From assembly GCA_034666985.1 (NCBI GenBank), contig JAXDKS010000071.1, forward strand, positions 18,927-82,926: a stretch of DNA of 64,000 nt. The letters are read 5' to 3'. Of this stretch, positions 24,041-32,325 are shown one piece after another. Position numbers and translations under genes: made by a program. The DNA is from DATARR01 sp034666985 (GTDB lineage Bacteria > Acidobacteriota > Thermoanaerobaculia > Multivoradales > UBA5704). Positions within the stretch are counted from its first letter, which is position 1. Each line of letters opens with the position of its first letter. The notes beneath the pieces were generated by a model, which was given only the letters and a program-made list of their open reading frames with translations, made no database searches and had not been told where the DNA came from.

Positions 24041-25488
24041 GCGTCACCATTCAGATCCCGACCCCCCTGCGCCGCTTCACCGGCGATAACGGCGAAGTCC
24101 AGGTCGATGGCGCCACCGTCGGCGAGGCGATGCAGGACCTCACCCGCCGCCACCCGGCGCTCCAGCGCCATCTCTACACCGACGACGGTACGCTGCGCAG
24201 CTTCGTCAACCTCTTCCTCAACGACGACGACGTGCGCCACCTCCAGCGGGAGGGCACGCCGGTGGCCGCCGGCGACACGCTGTCCATCATCCCGTCGATC
24301 GCCGGTGGGGTGAGCGCCCTGGAGACGCCGCGCGAGGTCGAGGAGCTGCCGGAGCTGTCGCCGGCGGAGATCCGCCACTACAGCCGGCACCTCATCATGC
24401 CGGAGGTGGGCACCGCCGGGCAGCGACGGCTCAAGGCGGCGAAGGTGCTGACCATCGGCGCCGGCGGTCTCGGCTCTCCGCTCGGCCTCTACCTGGCCGC
24501 GGCCGGCGTCGGCACCCTCGGGATGGTGGACTTCGACGTCGTGGACGAGAGCAACCTCCACCGCCAGGTGCTCTTCGGCCGCTCCTCCGTGGGCAAGCCG
24601 AAGATCCAGGCCGCGACCGAGCGCCTGCGCGACCTCAACCCCCATATCAAGATCGTCCCCCACGAGGTGCGGCTCGACTCGTCGAACGCCCTGGACCTGT
24701 TCAAGGACTACGACATCGTCGTCGACGGCACGGACAACTTCCCCACCCGCTACCTGGTCAACGACGCCTGCGTGCTGCTCGGCAAGCCGAACGTCTACGG
24801 CTCGATCTTCCGCTTCGAGGGGCAGGTCTCGGTGTTCTGGGGGGAGAAGGGGCCCTGCTACCGCTGCCTGTTCCCCGAGCCGCCACCGCCGGGGCTCGTG
24901 CCGTCGTGCGCCGAGGGCGGCGTGCTGGGGGTGCTGCCGGGCATCATCGGCTCGCTTCAGGCCAACGAGGTGATCAAGCTGATCGTCGGCGCCGGCGATC
25001 CCCTCATCGGCCGCCTGGTGCTGTTCGACGCCCTCAAGCTGAAGTTCCGCGAGCTCAAGCTGCGCAAGGACCCGAGCTGCCCCATCTGCTCGGACCATCC
25101 GACCCAGACCGGGCTCATCGACTACGAGCAGTTCTGCGGCATCGATCCGCGAGCCGAGACGGTGGAGCAGGCCTTCGAGATCTCGGCTCCCCAGCTCAAG
25201 GCCTGGCTCGACGAGGGGCGGCCGGTGACCATCCTCGACGTGCGCAACCCCCAGGAGTGGGAGATCTGCCGCATCGAAGGGGCGACCCTGATCCCCCTGC
25301 CCGAGCTGCAGGACCGGCTGGGCGAGCTCGATCCGGCCTCCACCATCGTGGCCCAGTGCCACAGCGGCATGCGCTCGGCGCGGGCGGTCAACTTCCTGCG
25401 CCAGATGGGCTTCTCCCGCGCCGTCAACCTCGCCGGGGGCATCGAGGCCTGGAGTGTCCAGGTCGATCCGTCGGTGCCGCGGTACTAG
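24037..25488 (+). CDS. Ubiquitin-like (CysO/MoaD/ThiS) - E1 (MoeB/ThiF) - rhodanese triple fusion
   Basis: 483 residues from the coupled GTG at 24037; the longer frame upstream overlaps mec. Residues 1-91 are a CysO/MoaD-type beta-grasp carrier ending at SIIPSIAGG (G90-G91), where CysO normally stops. Residues ~105-350 are a MoeB/ThiF E1 with the ATP loop GAGGLGSPLG (141-), CYRC and CPIC zinc cysteines and the VPSCAEGGVLG cysteine (C291). Residues ~375-483 are a rhodanese with active-site C441 in AQCHSGMRS. E1 plus rhodanese equals mycobacterial MoeZ. Here its substrate carrier is fused in front with an internal Gly-Gly. Confidence 0.9.
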   Translation: MSVTIQIPTPLRRFTGDNGEVQVDGATVGEAMQDLTRRHPALQRHLYTDDGTLRSFVNLFLNDDDVRHLQREGTPVAAGDTLSIIPSIAGGVSALETPREVEELPELSPAEIRHYSRHLIMPEVGTAGQRRLKAAKVLTIGAGGLGSPLGLYLAAAGVGTLGMVDFDVVDESNLHRQVLFGRSSVGKPKIQAATERLRDLNPHIKIVPHEVRLDSSNALDLFKDYDIVVDGTDNFPTRYLVNDACVLLGKPNVYGSIFRFEGQVSVFWGEKGPCYRCLFPEPPPPGLVPSCAEGGVLGVLPGIIGSLQANEVIKLIVGAGDPLIGRLVLFDALKLKFRELKLRKDPSCPICSDHPTQTGLIDYEQFCGIDPRAETVEQAFEISAPQLKAWLDEGRPVTILDVRNPQEWEICRIEGATLIPLPELQDRLGELDPASTIVAQCHSGMRSARAVNFLRQMGFSRAVNLAGGIEAWSVQVDPSVPRY

Positions 25489-25522
25489 GTCCCTTTTCGG
25501 TCCATTTGGATCCAGACGTCCG

Positions 25523-25547
25523 GAGCCCCCCTGGTCCAGGGGGGCTC
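25523..25547. terminator. Hairpin terminator after the cysteine pathway operon
   Basis: GAGCCCCCCT and AGGGGGGCTC form a perfect 10-bp stem with a five-base loop, 35 bases after the fusion gene's stop. The following CTCTCCTATAGTCTCTTCC is only moderately T-rich. Confidence 0.6.
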
Positions 25548-25654
25548 TCTCCTATAGTCTCTTCCCAATCAAGAGTCCGTGTTGATCCCCGATCGGCCCC
25601 GGCCGGGGGGGATTCCGTTCCAAGGCTATGGCTATCTGAAGGAAGAGGGACAAC

Positions 25655-27274
25655 ATGCTGCGCAAACTCATCTCTTCGGGCCTCTGTGCCGCGGCCCTGC
25701 TCGGCCTGGCCGGGCCGGTCCACGCTGACGTCGTCAACGACTGGAACAACGTCCTGCTCCAGGCCATCCGCACGGACAAGACATCGCCGCCCAAGGCCAG
25801 CCGCGCCATCGGCCTGATGAACGTGGCGGTCTTCGACGCCGTGAACGGCCTCGTGGGCGGCTATACCCCCTATGCCGTGACCAGCGCGCCGCCGCCGGGC
25901 GGCGGCACCCCCGAGGCCGCCGCGATCGCCGCCGCCCACAAAGCCCTGGTGGCGCTCTTCCCGGCCCAGGCGGCCACTTTCGACGCCGCCGAGGCCACCT
26001 CGCTCTCCGCCATCCCGAACAGTCCGGGCAAGACCCTCGGCATCGCCTGGGGCGAGTCGGTGGCCGGCCAGATCCTCGCTCTGCGGGCCCACGACCACTC
26101 GGGCGACGTGGTGACCGCCAATCTGCCCTTGGGCGGATTGTGGTGGCAGAGGACGCCTCCAGCCCTGGCCGATCCCCTGCTGCCCAACTGGGGGACGGTC
26201 ACGCCCTGGGGCATTTCCAGCGTCGCGCAGCTCCGGCCGGACCCGCCGCCGATTCCGGCCTCGGCGGAGTACGCGGCCGCCTTCGAGGAGGTGAGGCTCC
26301 TCGGCCGCGTCGATAGCACCCTCCGCACCCCTGAGCAGACGCAGATCGCGCGCTTCTGGGCAGACGGCGGCGGCACCGACACCCCGCCCGGGCACTGGGT
26401 CGTCATCGCCCAGGGGGTTTCCAGCAGCCAGCACCTCACCCTGATCCAGAACGCCCGCCTCTTCGCCCTGATAGGGATCGCGGTTGCTGACGCCGGCATC
26501 GTGGCCTGGGACGCCAAATATCACTATCTGGACTGGCGCCCCATCACCGGCATTCGCCTCGCCGACACCGACGGCAACCCCAACACTCCCCAGGACACCA
26601 CCTGGTCCTCTCTCCTCGTGACGCCGCCCTTCCCCTCCTACATCTCCGGGCACAGCACCTTCAGCTCGGCGGCGGCGCGGGTCCTCGCGCTGTTCCTCGG
26701 CACCGACACCTTCAGCTTCACCACCACCTCCGACGGGCTGCCGGGCGTCCAGCGCTCCTTCTCCAGCTTCTCGCAGGCCGCCGCGGAGGCGGGCCAGAGC
26801 CGGATCTACGGCGGCATCCACTGGCAATATGACAATCAGGTGGGCCTGGCCGCCGGGCGCGCCATTGGCGAGCAGGTCTTCTACGACGTCTTGACGCCGC
26901 TCGCGGCGGCTGGCCCCTGCGTCCCGAGCTCGACCGCGCTCTGCCTCGGCGACGGCAGCCGGTTCAAGGTCGAGGCCACCTGGCGCTACACGAACGCCAC
27001 CGGCAGCGTCACCGGCCCGGCCCACGCCCTGCCGGCGACGAGCGACTCCGGCCAGTTCTGGTTCTTCGACCCCGACAACGTCGAGCTGACGGTCAAGGTG
27101 CTGGACGGCTGCACCCTCAACGACCACTTCTGGGTCTTCGCCAGCGGCCTCACCGACGTCGAGGTCTTGCTGCGGGTAACCGACACCCAGACCGGCCACA
27201 CCCGTTCCTACTTCAATCCGCTGAAGCGGGCCTACAAGCCGGTGCAGGACACGTCGGCGTTCGACTGCCCGTAG
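25655..27274 (+). CDS. Secreted vanadium-haloperoxidase/PAP2-like protein with C-terminal FWFF domain
   Basis: 539 residues with a signal peptide (MLRKLISSGLCAAALLGLAG, then PVHA). The catalytic core has all three motif blocks of the vanadium haloperoxidase/PAP2 superfamily: AKYHYLDWRP (~288-297, Lys and Arg), SYISGHSTFS (~328-337, the SGH core) and RIYGGIHWQYDN (~384-395, Arg and the His ligand). The last ~105 residues (from ALCLGDGSRFKVEATWRY to DTSAF) are the same FWFF domain as in the 3408 and 5405 proteins. Possible roles are extracellular haloperoxidation or phosphatase activity; motif spacing alone cannot decide. Confidence 0.88.
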   Translation: MLRKLISSGLCAAALLGLAGPVHADVVNDWNNVLLQAIRTDKTSPPKASRAIGLMNVAVFDAVNGLVGGYTPYAVTSAPPPGGGTPEAAAIAAAHKALVALFPAQAATFDAAEATSLSAIPNSPGKTLGIAWGESVAGQILALRAHDHSGDVVTANLPLGGLWWQRTPPALADPLLPNWGTVTPWGISSVAQLRPDPPPIPASAEYAAAFEEVRLLGRVDSTLRTPEQTQIARFWADGGGTDTPPGHWVVIAQGVSSSQHLTLIQNARLFALIGIAVADAGIVAWDAKYHYLDWRPITGIRLADTDGNPNTPQDTTWSSLLVTPPFPSYISGHSTFSSAAARVLALFLGTDTFSFTTTSDGLPGVQRSFSSFSQAAAEAGQSRIYGGIHWQYDNQVGLAAGRAIGEQVFYDVLTPLAAAGPCVPSSTALCLGDGSRFKVEATWRYTNATGSVTGPAHALPATSDSGQFWFFDPDNVELTVKVLDGCTLNDHFWVFASGLTDVEVLLRVTDTQTGHTRSYFNPLKRAYKPVQDTSAFDCP

Positions 27275-27287
27275 CACCCGCTCCGAG

Positions 27288-27328
27288 GCGGGGGGATTTC
27301 GGCCGATAATCGGCGATAATCCCCCCGC
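27288..27328. promoter_or_regulatory. Inverted repeat with -10-like boxes abutting a start codon
   Basis: GCGGGGGGATT (27288-27298) and AATCCCCCCGC (27318-27328) are perfect inverses. The loop holds two GATAAT boxes (27305-27310 and 27315-27320). The ATG at 27330 follows with no Shine-Dalgarno. It may serve both as terminator of the upstream gene and as promoter of a leaderless downstream mRNA. Confidence 0.5.
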
Positions 27329-27329
27329 C

Positions 27330-28877
27330 ATGCGCCATCAAGCCCTCTGGATCGCTCTTGCCCTAGCCCTGTCCACCCTCGCCCCGGCCGCCGCCCAGGA
27401 GCCGACTCCTCCGGCCGGCGATGCGCCAAAGAAGGGCGCCGCCGAAGCCGTTGCCCCCAAAGCCGAGGACAAGCTCGTCACCACCCAGCACAAGGCCCTG
27501 ATCGGCGGCAAGGAGGTCCGCTACACGGCCACCACCGGCACCCTCGTGCTGCGTGACGAGGAAGGCAAGCCCCGGGCTTCCATCTTCTTCACCGCCTACA
27601 CCCGCGACGGCATCGCCGACCGCTCGAAGCGGCCCGTCACCTTCACCTACAACGGCGGCCCCGGCTCCTCCTCCGTCTGGCTCCACCTCGGCGCCTTCGG
27701 GCCGCGCCGCGTGAAGACGGACGACGAAGGGATGGTTACCAAGCCTCCCTATGAGCTGGTGGACAACGGCGAGTCGCTGCTCGACATCACGGACCTGGTG
27801 TTCATCGATCCGGTGACCACGGGCTACAGCCGGGCCATCCCGGGCGAGGACGCCAAGAAGTTCTACGGCCTCAAGGAGGACGCCGAGACGGTGGCGGACT
27901 TCATTCGCTTGTGGACCGTGCGCTTCGGCCGCTGGTCGAGCCCCAAGTTCCTGTCCGGAGAGAGCTATGGCACCACCCGCTCGGCGCGCCTGTCGAACGT
28001 CCTCCAGAGCCGCCACGGGATGTACCTGAACGGCATCGTCCTGCTCTCTTCGATCCTCAACTTCCAGACCGCCCGTTTCGACGTCGGCAACGACCTGCCC
28101 TACCCGCTGTTCCTCCCCTCCTACACGGCGATCGCCTGGTACCACAAGCGCCTGCCACCGGACCTGCAGGCGGCCGGTCTCGAGAAGGCGGTCGAGGAGG
28201 CCCGGCGTTTCGCCCTCGGTGAGTACACGCTGGCCCTGGCTGCGGGCAACGATCTCCCACCCGAGCAGTGGCAGAGCATCGCGGCCAAGGTGTCGCGCTA
28301 CTCGGGCCTGTCGGCGGATTTCGTGAGCCGCGCCAACCTGCGGCCGGAGATCGGCCAGTTCGTCAAGGAGCTGATGCGCGATCAGCGGACCACGGTGGGG
28401 CGGCTCGACGGCCGTTTCAAAGGAGTGGATCGTAATGCCGCCGGGGAGGAGTTCGAGTTCGATCCCAGCTATGCCGCGATTCAGGGGCTGTACACGGCCA
28501 CGCTCAACGACTACCTGAGCCAGGAGCTCAATTTCAAGAGCGATCTTCCCTACGAGATCCTCACCGACCGCGTCCGGCCGTGGCCCTTCAGCGAGTTCTC
28601 GAACTCCTACGCCAACGTCGCCGAGGACCTGCGCCGCGCCATGGCCCAGAATCCGGCCCTCAAGGTCTTCGTGGGCAACGGCTACTACGACCTGGCGACC
28701 CCGTTCTTCGCCACCGAGTACACCTTCGACCACATCGGCTTCGACTCCGACTACAAGCGTCGGGTGAGCCTGCACTACTACCAGGCCGGCCACATGATGT
28801 ACATCCGCCGGGCCGACCGCGAGCAGCTCAAGAAGGACGTCGCCGCCTTCATGGCCTCGGCGGCGGGGGGGAGCTAG
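27330..28877 (+). CDS. Secreted serine carboxypeptidase (peptidase S10)
   Basis: 515 residues with a signal peptide (MRHQALWIALALALSTLAPA). S10 hallmarks: substrate-binding TYNGGPGSSSVW (~107-117), nucleophile S212 in SGESYGTTR, D454 in GNGYYDLATPF and H488 in QAGHMMYIRR. An N-terminal linker rich in Ala, Pro and Lys precedes the catalytic domain. It is an extracytoplasmic exopeptidase that removes C-terminal residues. It is leaderless by the look of its 5' region. The stop overlaps the convergent MoaD-MoaE gene by 4 bases. Confidence 0.92.
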   Translation: MRHQALWIALALALSTLAPAAAQEPTPPAGDAPKKGAAEAVAPKAEDKLVTTQHKALIGGKEVRYTATTGTLVLRDEEGKPRASIFFTAYTRDGIADRSKRPVTFTYNGGPGSSSVWLHLGAFGPRRVKTDDEGMVTKPPYELVDNGESLLDITDLVFIDPVTTGYSRAIPGEDAKKFYGLKEDAETVADFIRLWTVRFGRWSSPKFLSGESYGTTRSARLSNVLQSRHGMYLNGIVLLSSILNFQTARFDVGNDLPYPLFLPSYTAIAWYHKRLPPDLQAAGLEKAVEEARRFALGEYTLALAAGNDLPPEQWQSIAAKVSRYSGLSADFVSRANLRPEIGQFVKELMRDQRTTVGRLDGRFKGVDRNAAGEEFEFDPSYAAIQGLYTATLNDYLSQELNFKSDLPYEILTDRVRPWPFSEFSNSYANVAEDLRRAMAQNPALKVFVGNGYYDLATPFFATEYTFDHIGFDSDYKRRVSLHYYQAGHMMYIRRADREQLKKDVAAFMASAAGGS

Positions 28878-29590
28878 GGGGTTCTGGTCAAAGAGATCGA
28901 AAAATGGGAGTGGGAGATCAGCGACTCCTCCTCCCGCCAGGCCGCTTCGCCATCCCCGTAGTGCTCCCGCTTCCAGATGGGGATCTCCGCCTTGAGGCGC
29001 TCCAGGGCCGTGCGGCTCGCCTCGTAGGCGGCGGCGCGGTGGGGGGAGCCGATGGCGATGACCACGCTCGCCTCGCCCACGGACACCTCGCCCAGACGGT
29101 GGACGATCGCCGCCCGCAGACCGGGGGCCGCCGCTTCGAGGTCCGCCACGATCCGGCGCAGCCCTTCGAGGGCCATGGGACGGTAGGCGCTGTAGGTGAG
29201 CTTCTCGACGGGGCGGCCGGCGTGATGATCCCGCACGGTCCCCAGAAAGACCACCACGGCACCCAGACCCGGCCCCGAGACGGCAGCCACCGCTCGATTG
29301 GTGTCGAGGGGACCGTCCACCAGCTCCGCCCACGGCGGCTCGCCGCTCCCCCCGGAGACCGGCGGCAGCAGGGCCACCTCGACGCCGTCCCGCAGCGGCT
29401 CCTCGGTCGAGACCACCCGGCCGTCCACCGCCACGGCGAGGCGCGGCCAGAGGGGGACGATGCCGGGGTGCTCGCGGTCGAGCCGGGCCCTGAGATCGGC
29501 CACCCGGCTGCCCTCGGGCATCTCCAGCACCACCTCGGAAGCGCCAAGGGCGTCGCCGGCGCTGGCGAAGGCGAGGAGGCGGATCTTCAT
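28874..29590 (-). CDS. MoaD-MoaE fusion molybdopterin synthase
   Basis: 238 residues. Residues 1-81 are a MoaD beta-grasp domain ending PPVSGG (G80-G81). Residues ~87-238 are MoaE (GAVVVFLGTVRDHHAGRPVE, LTYSAYRPMA, VHRLGEVSVGEASVVIAIGS and the catalytic IPIWKREHYGDG). The enzyme inserts two sulfurs into precursor Z to form molybdopterin. MoaD must present a free C-terminal Gly-Gly thiocarboxylate, so the fusion should need cleavage after G81, as reported for the mycobacterial MoaX fusion. No other moa genes are nearby. The Moco enzyme at 20660 is a potential client. Confidence 0.92.
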   Translation of the reverse strand: MKIRLLAFASAGDALGASEVVLEMPEGSRVADLRARLDREHPGIVPLWPRLAVAVDGRVVSTEEPLRDGVEVALLPPVSGGSGEPPWAELVDGPLDTNRAVAAVSGPGLGAVVVFLGTVRDHHAGRPVEKLTYSAYRPMALEGLRRIVADLEAAAPGLRAAIVHRLGEVSVGEASVVIAIGSPHRAAAYEASRTALERLKAEIPIWKREHYGDGEAAWREEESLISHSHFSISLTRTP

Positions 29591-29612
29591 GGAAGGGATG
29601 GTACAACGAGAA

Positions 29613-29636
29613 GGGGACAGCCTCCTGGCCGTCCCC
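29613..29636. terminator. Hairpin after csbD-like gene
   Basis: GGGGAC-a-GCC, loop TCCT, GGC-c-GTCCCC, 28 bases after the CsbD stop in the minus-strand direction. No T-run follows, so terminator function is tentative. Confidence 0.35.
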
Positions 29637-29664
29637 ATGCCTGCGATCCTGGGATCGTTATCTC

Positions 29665-29895
29665 TCAGCGGTTGTCGCGGCTGCTGCCCGCAGGGGTTCG
29701 GATGGACTCGAGGAAGCGGTCGAAGTCGGTTTCCGCCCGGCCCTTCTCCCAGCCGTACCGCTCCTGGAGAGCGCCGACCAGCTTGTCCTTGTTGCCCTCG
29801 CTCGTGTCGAGGTCGTCGTCGGTGAGCTTGCCCCAGAAACGCTTGGCATCGCCCTTGAGCTGCTTCCAGCGTCCTTCGAAAACGTCGTTGGCCAT
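29665..29895 (-). CDS. CsbD family stress protein
   Basis: 76 residues from the ATG at 29895, preceded by AAGGAGCC. The sequence MANDVFEGRWKQLKGDAKRF, then WGKLTDDDLDTSEGNKDKLV and GALQERYGW, is the full CsbD helical-bundle signature (W-x-QLKG, D-x-L, GK/NKDKLVG-x-LQ-x-RYG). CsbD proteins are small abundant general-stress proteins of unknown biochemical role. The C-terminal extension DFDRFLESIRTPAGSSRDNR is longer than in most. Confidence 0.9.
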   Translation of the reverse strand: MANDVFEGRWKQLKGDAKRFWGKLTDDDLDTSEGNKDKLVGALQERYGWEKGRAETDFDRFLESIRTPAGSSRDNR

Positions 29896-30017
29896 CGTGG
29901 GCTCCTTGTCTCTTTGAAGTTGGCCCGGTCGGTGGAGCCACTCGCACCACCAATCGCTATTTCTTATGGAGCAAGGAACATGCCGGATTTGTTCCTCCGG
30001 CGTGCGACAGCTCCCCA

Positions 30018-30023
30018 TATAAT
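30018..30023 (+). promoter_or_regulatory. -10 box TATAAT before the carboxylase gene
   Basis: A perfect TATAAT overlaps the in-frame ATG at 30022. That argues the ATG is not translated and that the GTG at 30049 (with GGAGGT at 30040-30045) is the start. No good -35 at standard spacing. Confidence 0.5.
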
Positions 30024-30048
30024 GCCCCCGCTTCAGAGCGGAGGTGTC

Positions 30049-31710
30049 GTGGCGATCCTGGAGAGCACGGTCAAGAGGAACGAAGCGTTCGAGCGTCAGG
30101 CCGGGCATTGGCGGCGCGAGGTGGAGCGGCTGCGGGAGGAGGAGGATCGCATCCGGCTGGGCGGCGGTCTGAAGGCGCAGGACAAGCAGCGCGCCCAAGG
30201 GAAGATGACGGCCCGCGAGCGGGTCGAGGCCCTGTGCGACCCTGGCGCGCCGTTCCTCGAGCTGGGGCTCTGGGTGGCCCACGGGTTCTACGGCGAATAC
30301 GGCGGCGCTCCCGCCGCGGGAGTGGTGGTGGGGATCGGCGCCATCCATGGCCGGGACGTGGTGGTGGTGGCCAACGACGCCACGGTGAAGGCCGGGGCGT
30401 GGTTCCCGCTGACCTGCAAGAAGGTGCTGCGGGCCCAGGAGATCGCCCTGGAGAACCGGCTGCCCATCGTCTATCTGGTGGATTCGGCGGGCGTCTTCCT
30501 CCCCATGCAGGACGAGATCTTCCCCGACAGGGAGCACTTCGGCCGCGCCTTCTACAACAACGCCCGCCTCTCGGCCGAGGGGATCTTCCAGATGGCGGCC
30601 ATCATGGGCCCCTGCGTGGCCGGCGGCGCCTACCTGCCGATCATGAGTGACGAGTCCCACATCGTGGAGGGCACGGGCTCCATCTTCCTCGCCGGCTCCC
30701 ACCTCGTACAGGCGGCCATCGGCGAGAAGATCGACAACGAGGAGCTGGGCGGCGCCCTCGTCCAGTGCGACGTCTCGGGCGTGGTGGACCACCGGCATCC
30801 CAATGACGCGGCCTGCCTGGAGATGATCCGCCGCCAGCTCTCCCAACTCGCGGCGGGGGAGCGGGCTCCTTTCGCCCGGCGCGCGCCCGCCGAGCCCCTC
30901 TATCCCGTCGAGGACCTCTACGGGATCATGCCCATCGATCGCTCGCGGCCCTACGACACCCACGAGGTGCTGGCCCGCCTGCTCGACGGCAGCGAGCTCG
31001 AGGAGTACAAGGCCACCTACGGTCAGACGCTGATCTGCGGCACCGGCTGGATCGACGGCTGGGCCGTGGGCGTCGTGGCCAACCAGCGCTCGATCGTGCC
31101 GCGCCGCACCGGCACCGGCCCCTCCGACCGGGAGCTCCAGATCGGCGGCGTCATCTACTCCGACTCGGCGGACAAGGGAGCGCGCTTCGTGGAGCTGTGC
31201 AACCAGAAGAAGATCCCGCTCCTGTTCATCCAGGACGTGACGGGCTTCATGGTGGGCAGCCGGGCCGAGCGGGGGGGCATCATCAAGGACGGCGCCAAGA
31301 TGGTGAACGCCGTGGCCAACTCGACGGTGCCCAAGATCACCCTCTTCGCCGGCAACTCCTTCGGCGCCGGCAACTACGCCATGTGCGGCAAGGCCTACGG
31401 CCCGCGCTTCGTCTACGCCTGGCCCTCGGCCTCCATCTCCGTCATGGGCGGCGACCAGGCGAGCAAGACGCTGGCCTCGATCCAGCTCAAGAACCAGCCG
31501 GACGTGACCGAAGAGGAGAAGAAACGGCTCCTGGACGAGATCAAGGCCCGCTACACCGCCGCCTCCGAGCCCCGCTACGCCGCCGCCCGCCTCTGGGTGG
31601 ACGCCCTCCTCGATCCCGCCGAGACCCGCAAGGTCCTCGGCCGGTCGCTGGCGTGCACGGCGATGAACCCGCAGATCCTGGAGTTCAAGACGGGGGTGTT
31701 GCAGACTTAA
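30049..31710 (+). CDS. Acyl-CoA carboxylase carboxyltransferase (beta) subunit
   Basis: 553 residues. Carboxyl-transferase duplicated crotonase folds: N-half with GKMTARERVEALCDPGAPFL, VVANDATVKAGAWFPLTCKK and YLVDSAGVFLPMQDEIFPD; C-half with ADKGARFVELCNQKKIPLLF, QDVTGFMVGSRAERGG and GNSFGAGNYAMCGKAYGPRF. The closest look is to methylcrotonyl-CoA carboxylase beta (LiuB/AtuC group), which fits the AtuA-type operon just downstream. The biotin-carboxylase alpha subunit is not in the window. The start is placed at the GTG with GGAGGT because of the TATAAT at 30018. Confidence 0.88.
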   Translation: MAILESTVKRNEAFERQAGHWRREVERLREEEDRIRLGGGLKAQDKQRAQGKMTARERVEALCDPGAPFLELGLWVAHGFYGEYGGAPAAGVVVGIGAIHGRDVVVVANDATVKAGAWFPLTCKKVLRAQEIALENRLPIVYLVDSAGVFLPMQDEIFPDREHFGRAFYNNARLSAEGIFQMAAIMGPCVAGGAYLPIMSDESHIVEGTGSIFLAGSHLVQAAIGEKIDNEELGGALVQCDVSGVVDHRHPNDAACLEMIRRQLSQLAAGERAPFARRAPAEPLYPVEDLYGIMPIDRSRPYDTHEVLARLLDGSELEEYKATYGQTLICGTGWIDGWAVGVVANQRSIVPRRTGTGPSDRELQIGGVIYSDSADKGARFVELCNQKKIPLLFIQDVTGFMVGSRAERGGIIKDGAKMVNAVANSTVPKITLFAGNSFGAGNYAMCGKAYGPRFVYAWPSASISVMGGDQASKTLASIQLKNQPDVTEEEKKRLLDEIKARYTAASEPRYAAARLWVDALLDPAETRKVLGRSLACTAMNPQILEFKTGVLQT

Positions 31711-31711
31711 C

Positions 31712-32212
31712 CTACCCCGAATCCCAACGCTTCAGGATGAGCTGGATCGAGTCCCGATGATTGCTCTCGTCGCGGATCAGGTCGTCGAACTCCACGGCCA
31801 GGCCGTAGTGGCCCAGGGCCTCGGCCTGCCGGCGGCGGGTCACGTAGCGCTGGATGGTGTCGATCTCGTCGTCCAGGGCATTGCGGAGCATCTCCCGGGC
31901 GTCCTTCGCGGGCTTGACCTCGGACGGGACCGTGATGGGCGTGCCGCCCAGGGCGACGATCTTGTCGGCCAGGATCTGGGCGTGGCCGAGCTCGTCCGGG
32001 ATCTCCGCCTCGAAGAACTGGCGCAGCTCCATCCGCCACTGCCCCTGCACCTGGCTGGCGTAGGTACGGTAGAGGATGACTGCCCCGAACTCGTGGGCGA
32101 GGTCGATGTTCAGCAGATCGAGGAACTGATCCTGGCTCACGCCGGCCCCACCGTTGCCGCCGCCGCCGTTCTGATCCTCGTCGTGCCTCTTCTTGTCGTC
32201 TTTCTTGCCCAT
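31712..32212 (-). CDS. Ferritin-like di-iron protein (bacterioferritin/Dps type)
   Basis: 166 residues from the ATG at 32212 with GGAGGGGGCGATTCC upstream. After a Gly/Asn-rich, charged tail (1-25), a four-helix ferritin-like domain carries paired metal ligands: E in LAHEFGAVILYRTYASQ, E-x2-H in EIPDELGHAQIL, E in LDDEIDTIQRYVTRR and E-x2-H in RDESNHRDSI. Likely iron storage or oxidative protection. It lies inverted between two genes of a putative catabolic cluster, which it interrupts. Confidence 0.88.
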   Translation of the reverse strand: MGKKDDKKRHDEDQNGGGGNGGAGVSQDQFLDLLNIDLAHEFGAVILYRTYASQVQGQWRMELRQFFEAEIPDELGHAQILADKIVALGGTPITVPSEVKPAKDAREMLRNALDDEIDTIQRYVTRRRQAEALGHYGLAVEFDDLIRDESNHRDSIQLILKRWDSG

Positions 32213-32325
32213 GGAATCGCCCCCTCCTTTCGCTCTCTCTCGCGAGACCGGAATGCAAGAATCCGACCGCATCCGGCCCTGGACGAGCCCCCGCTTATAC
32301 CCATGCTAATCTTCGGGGCCTCATG

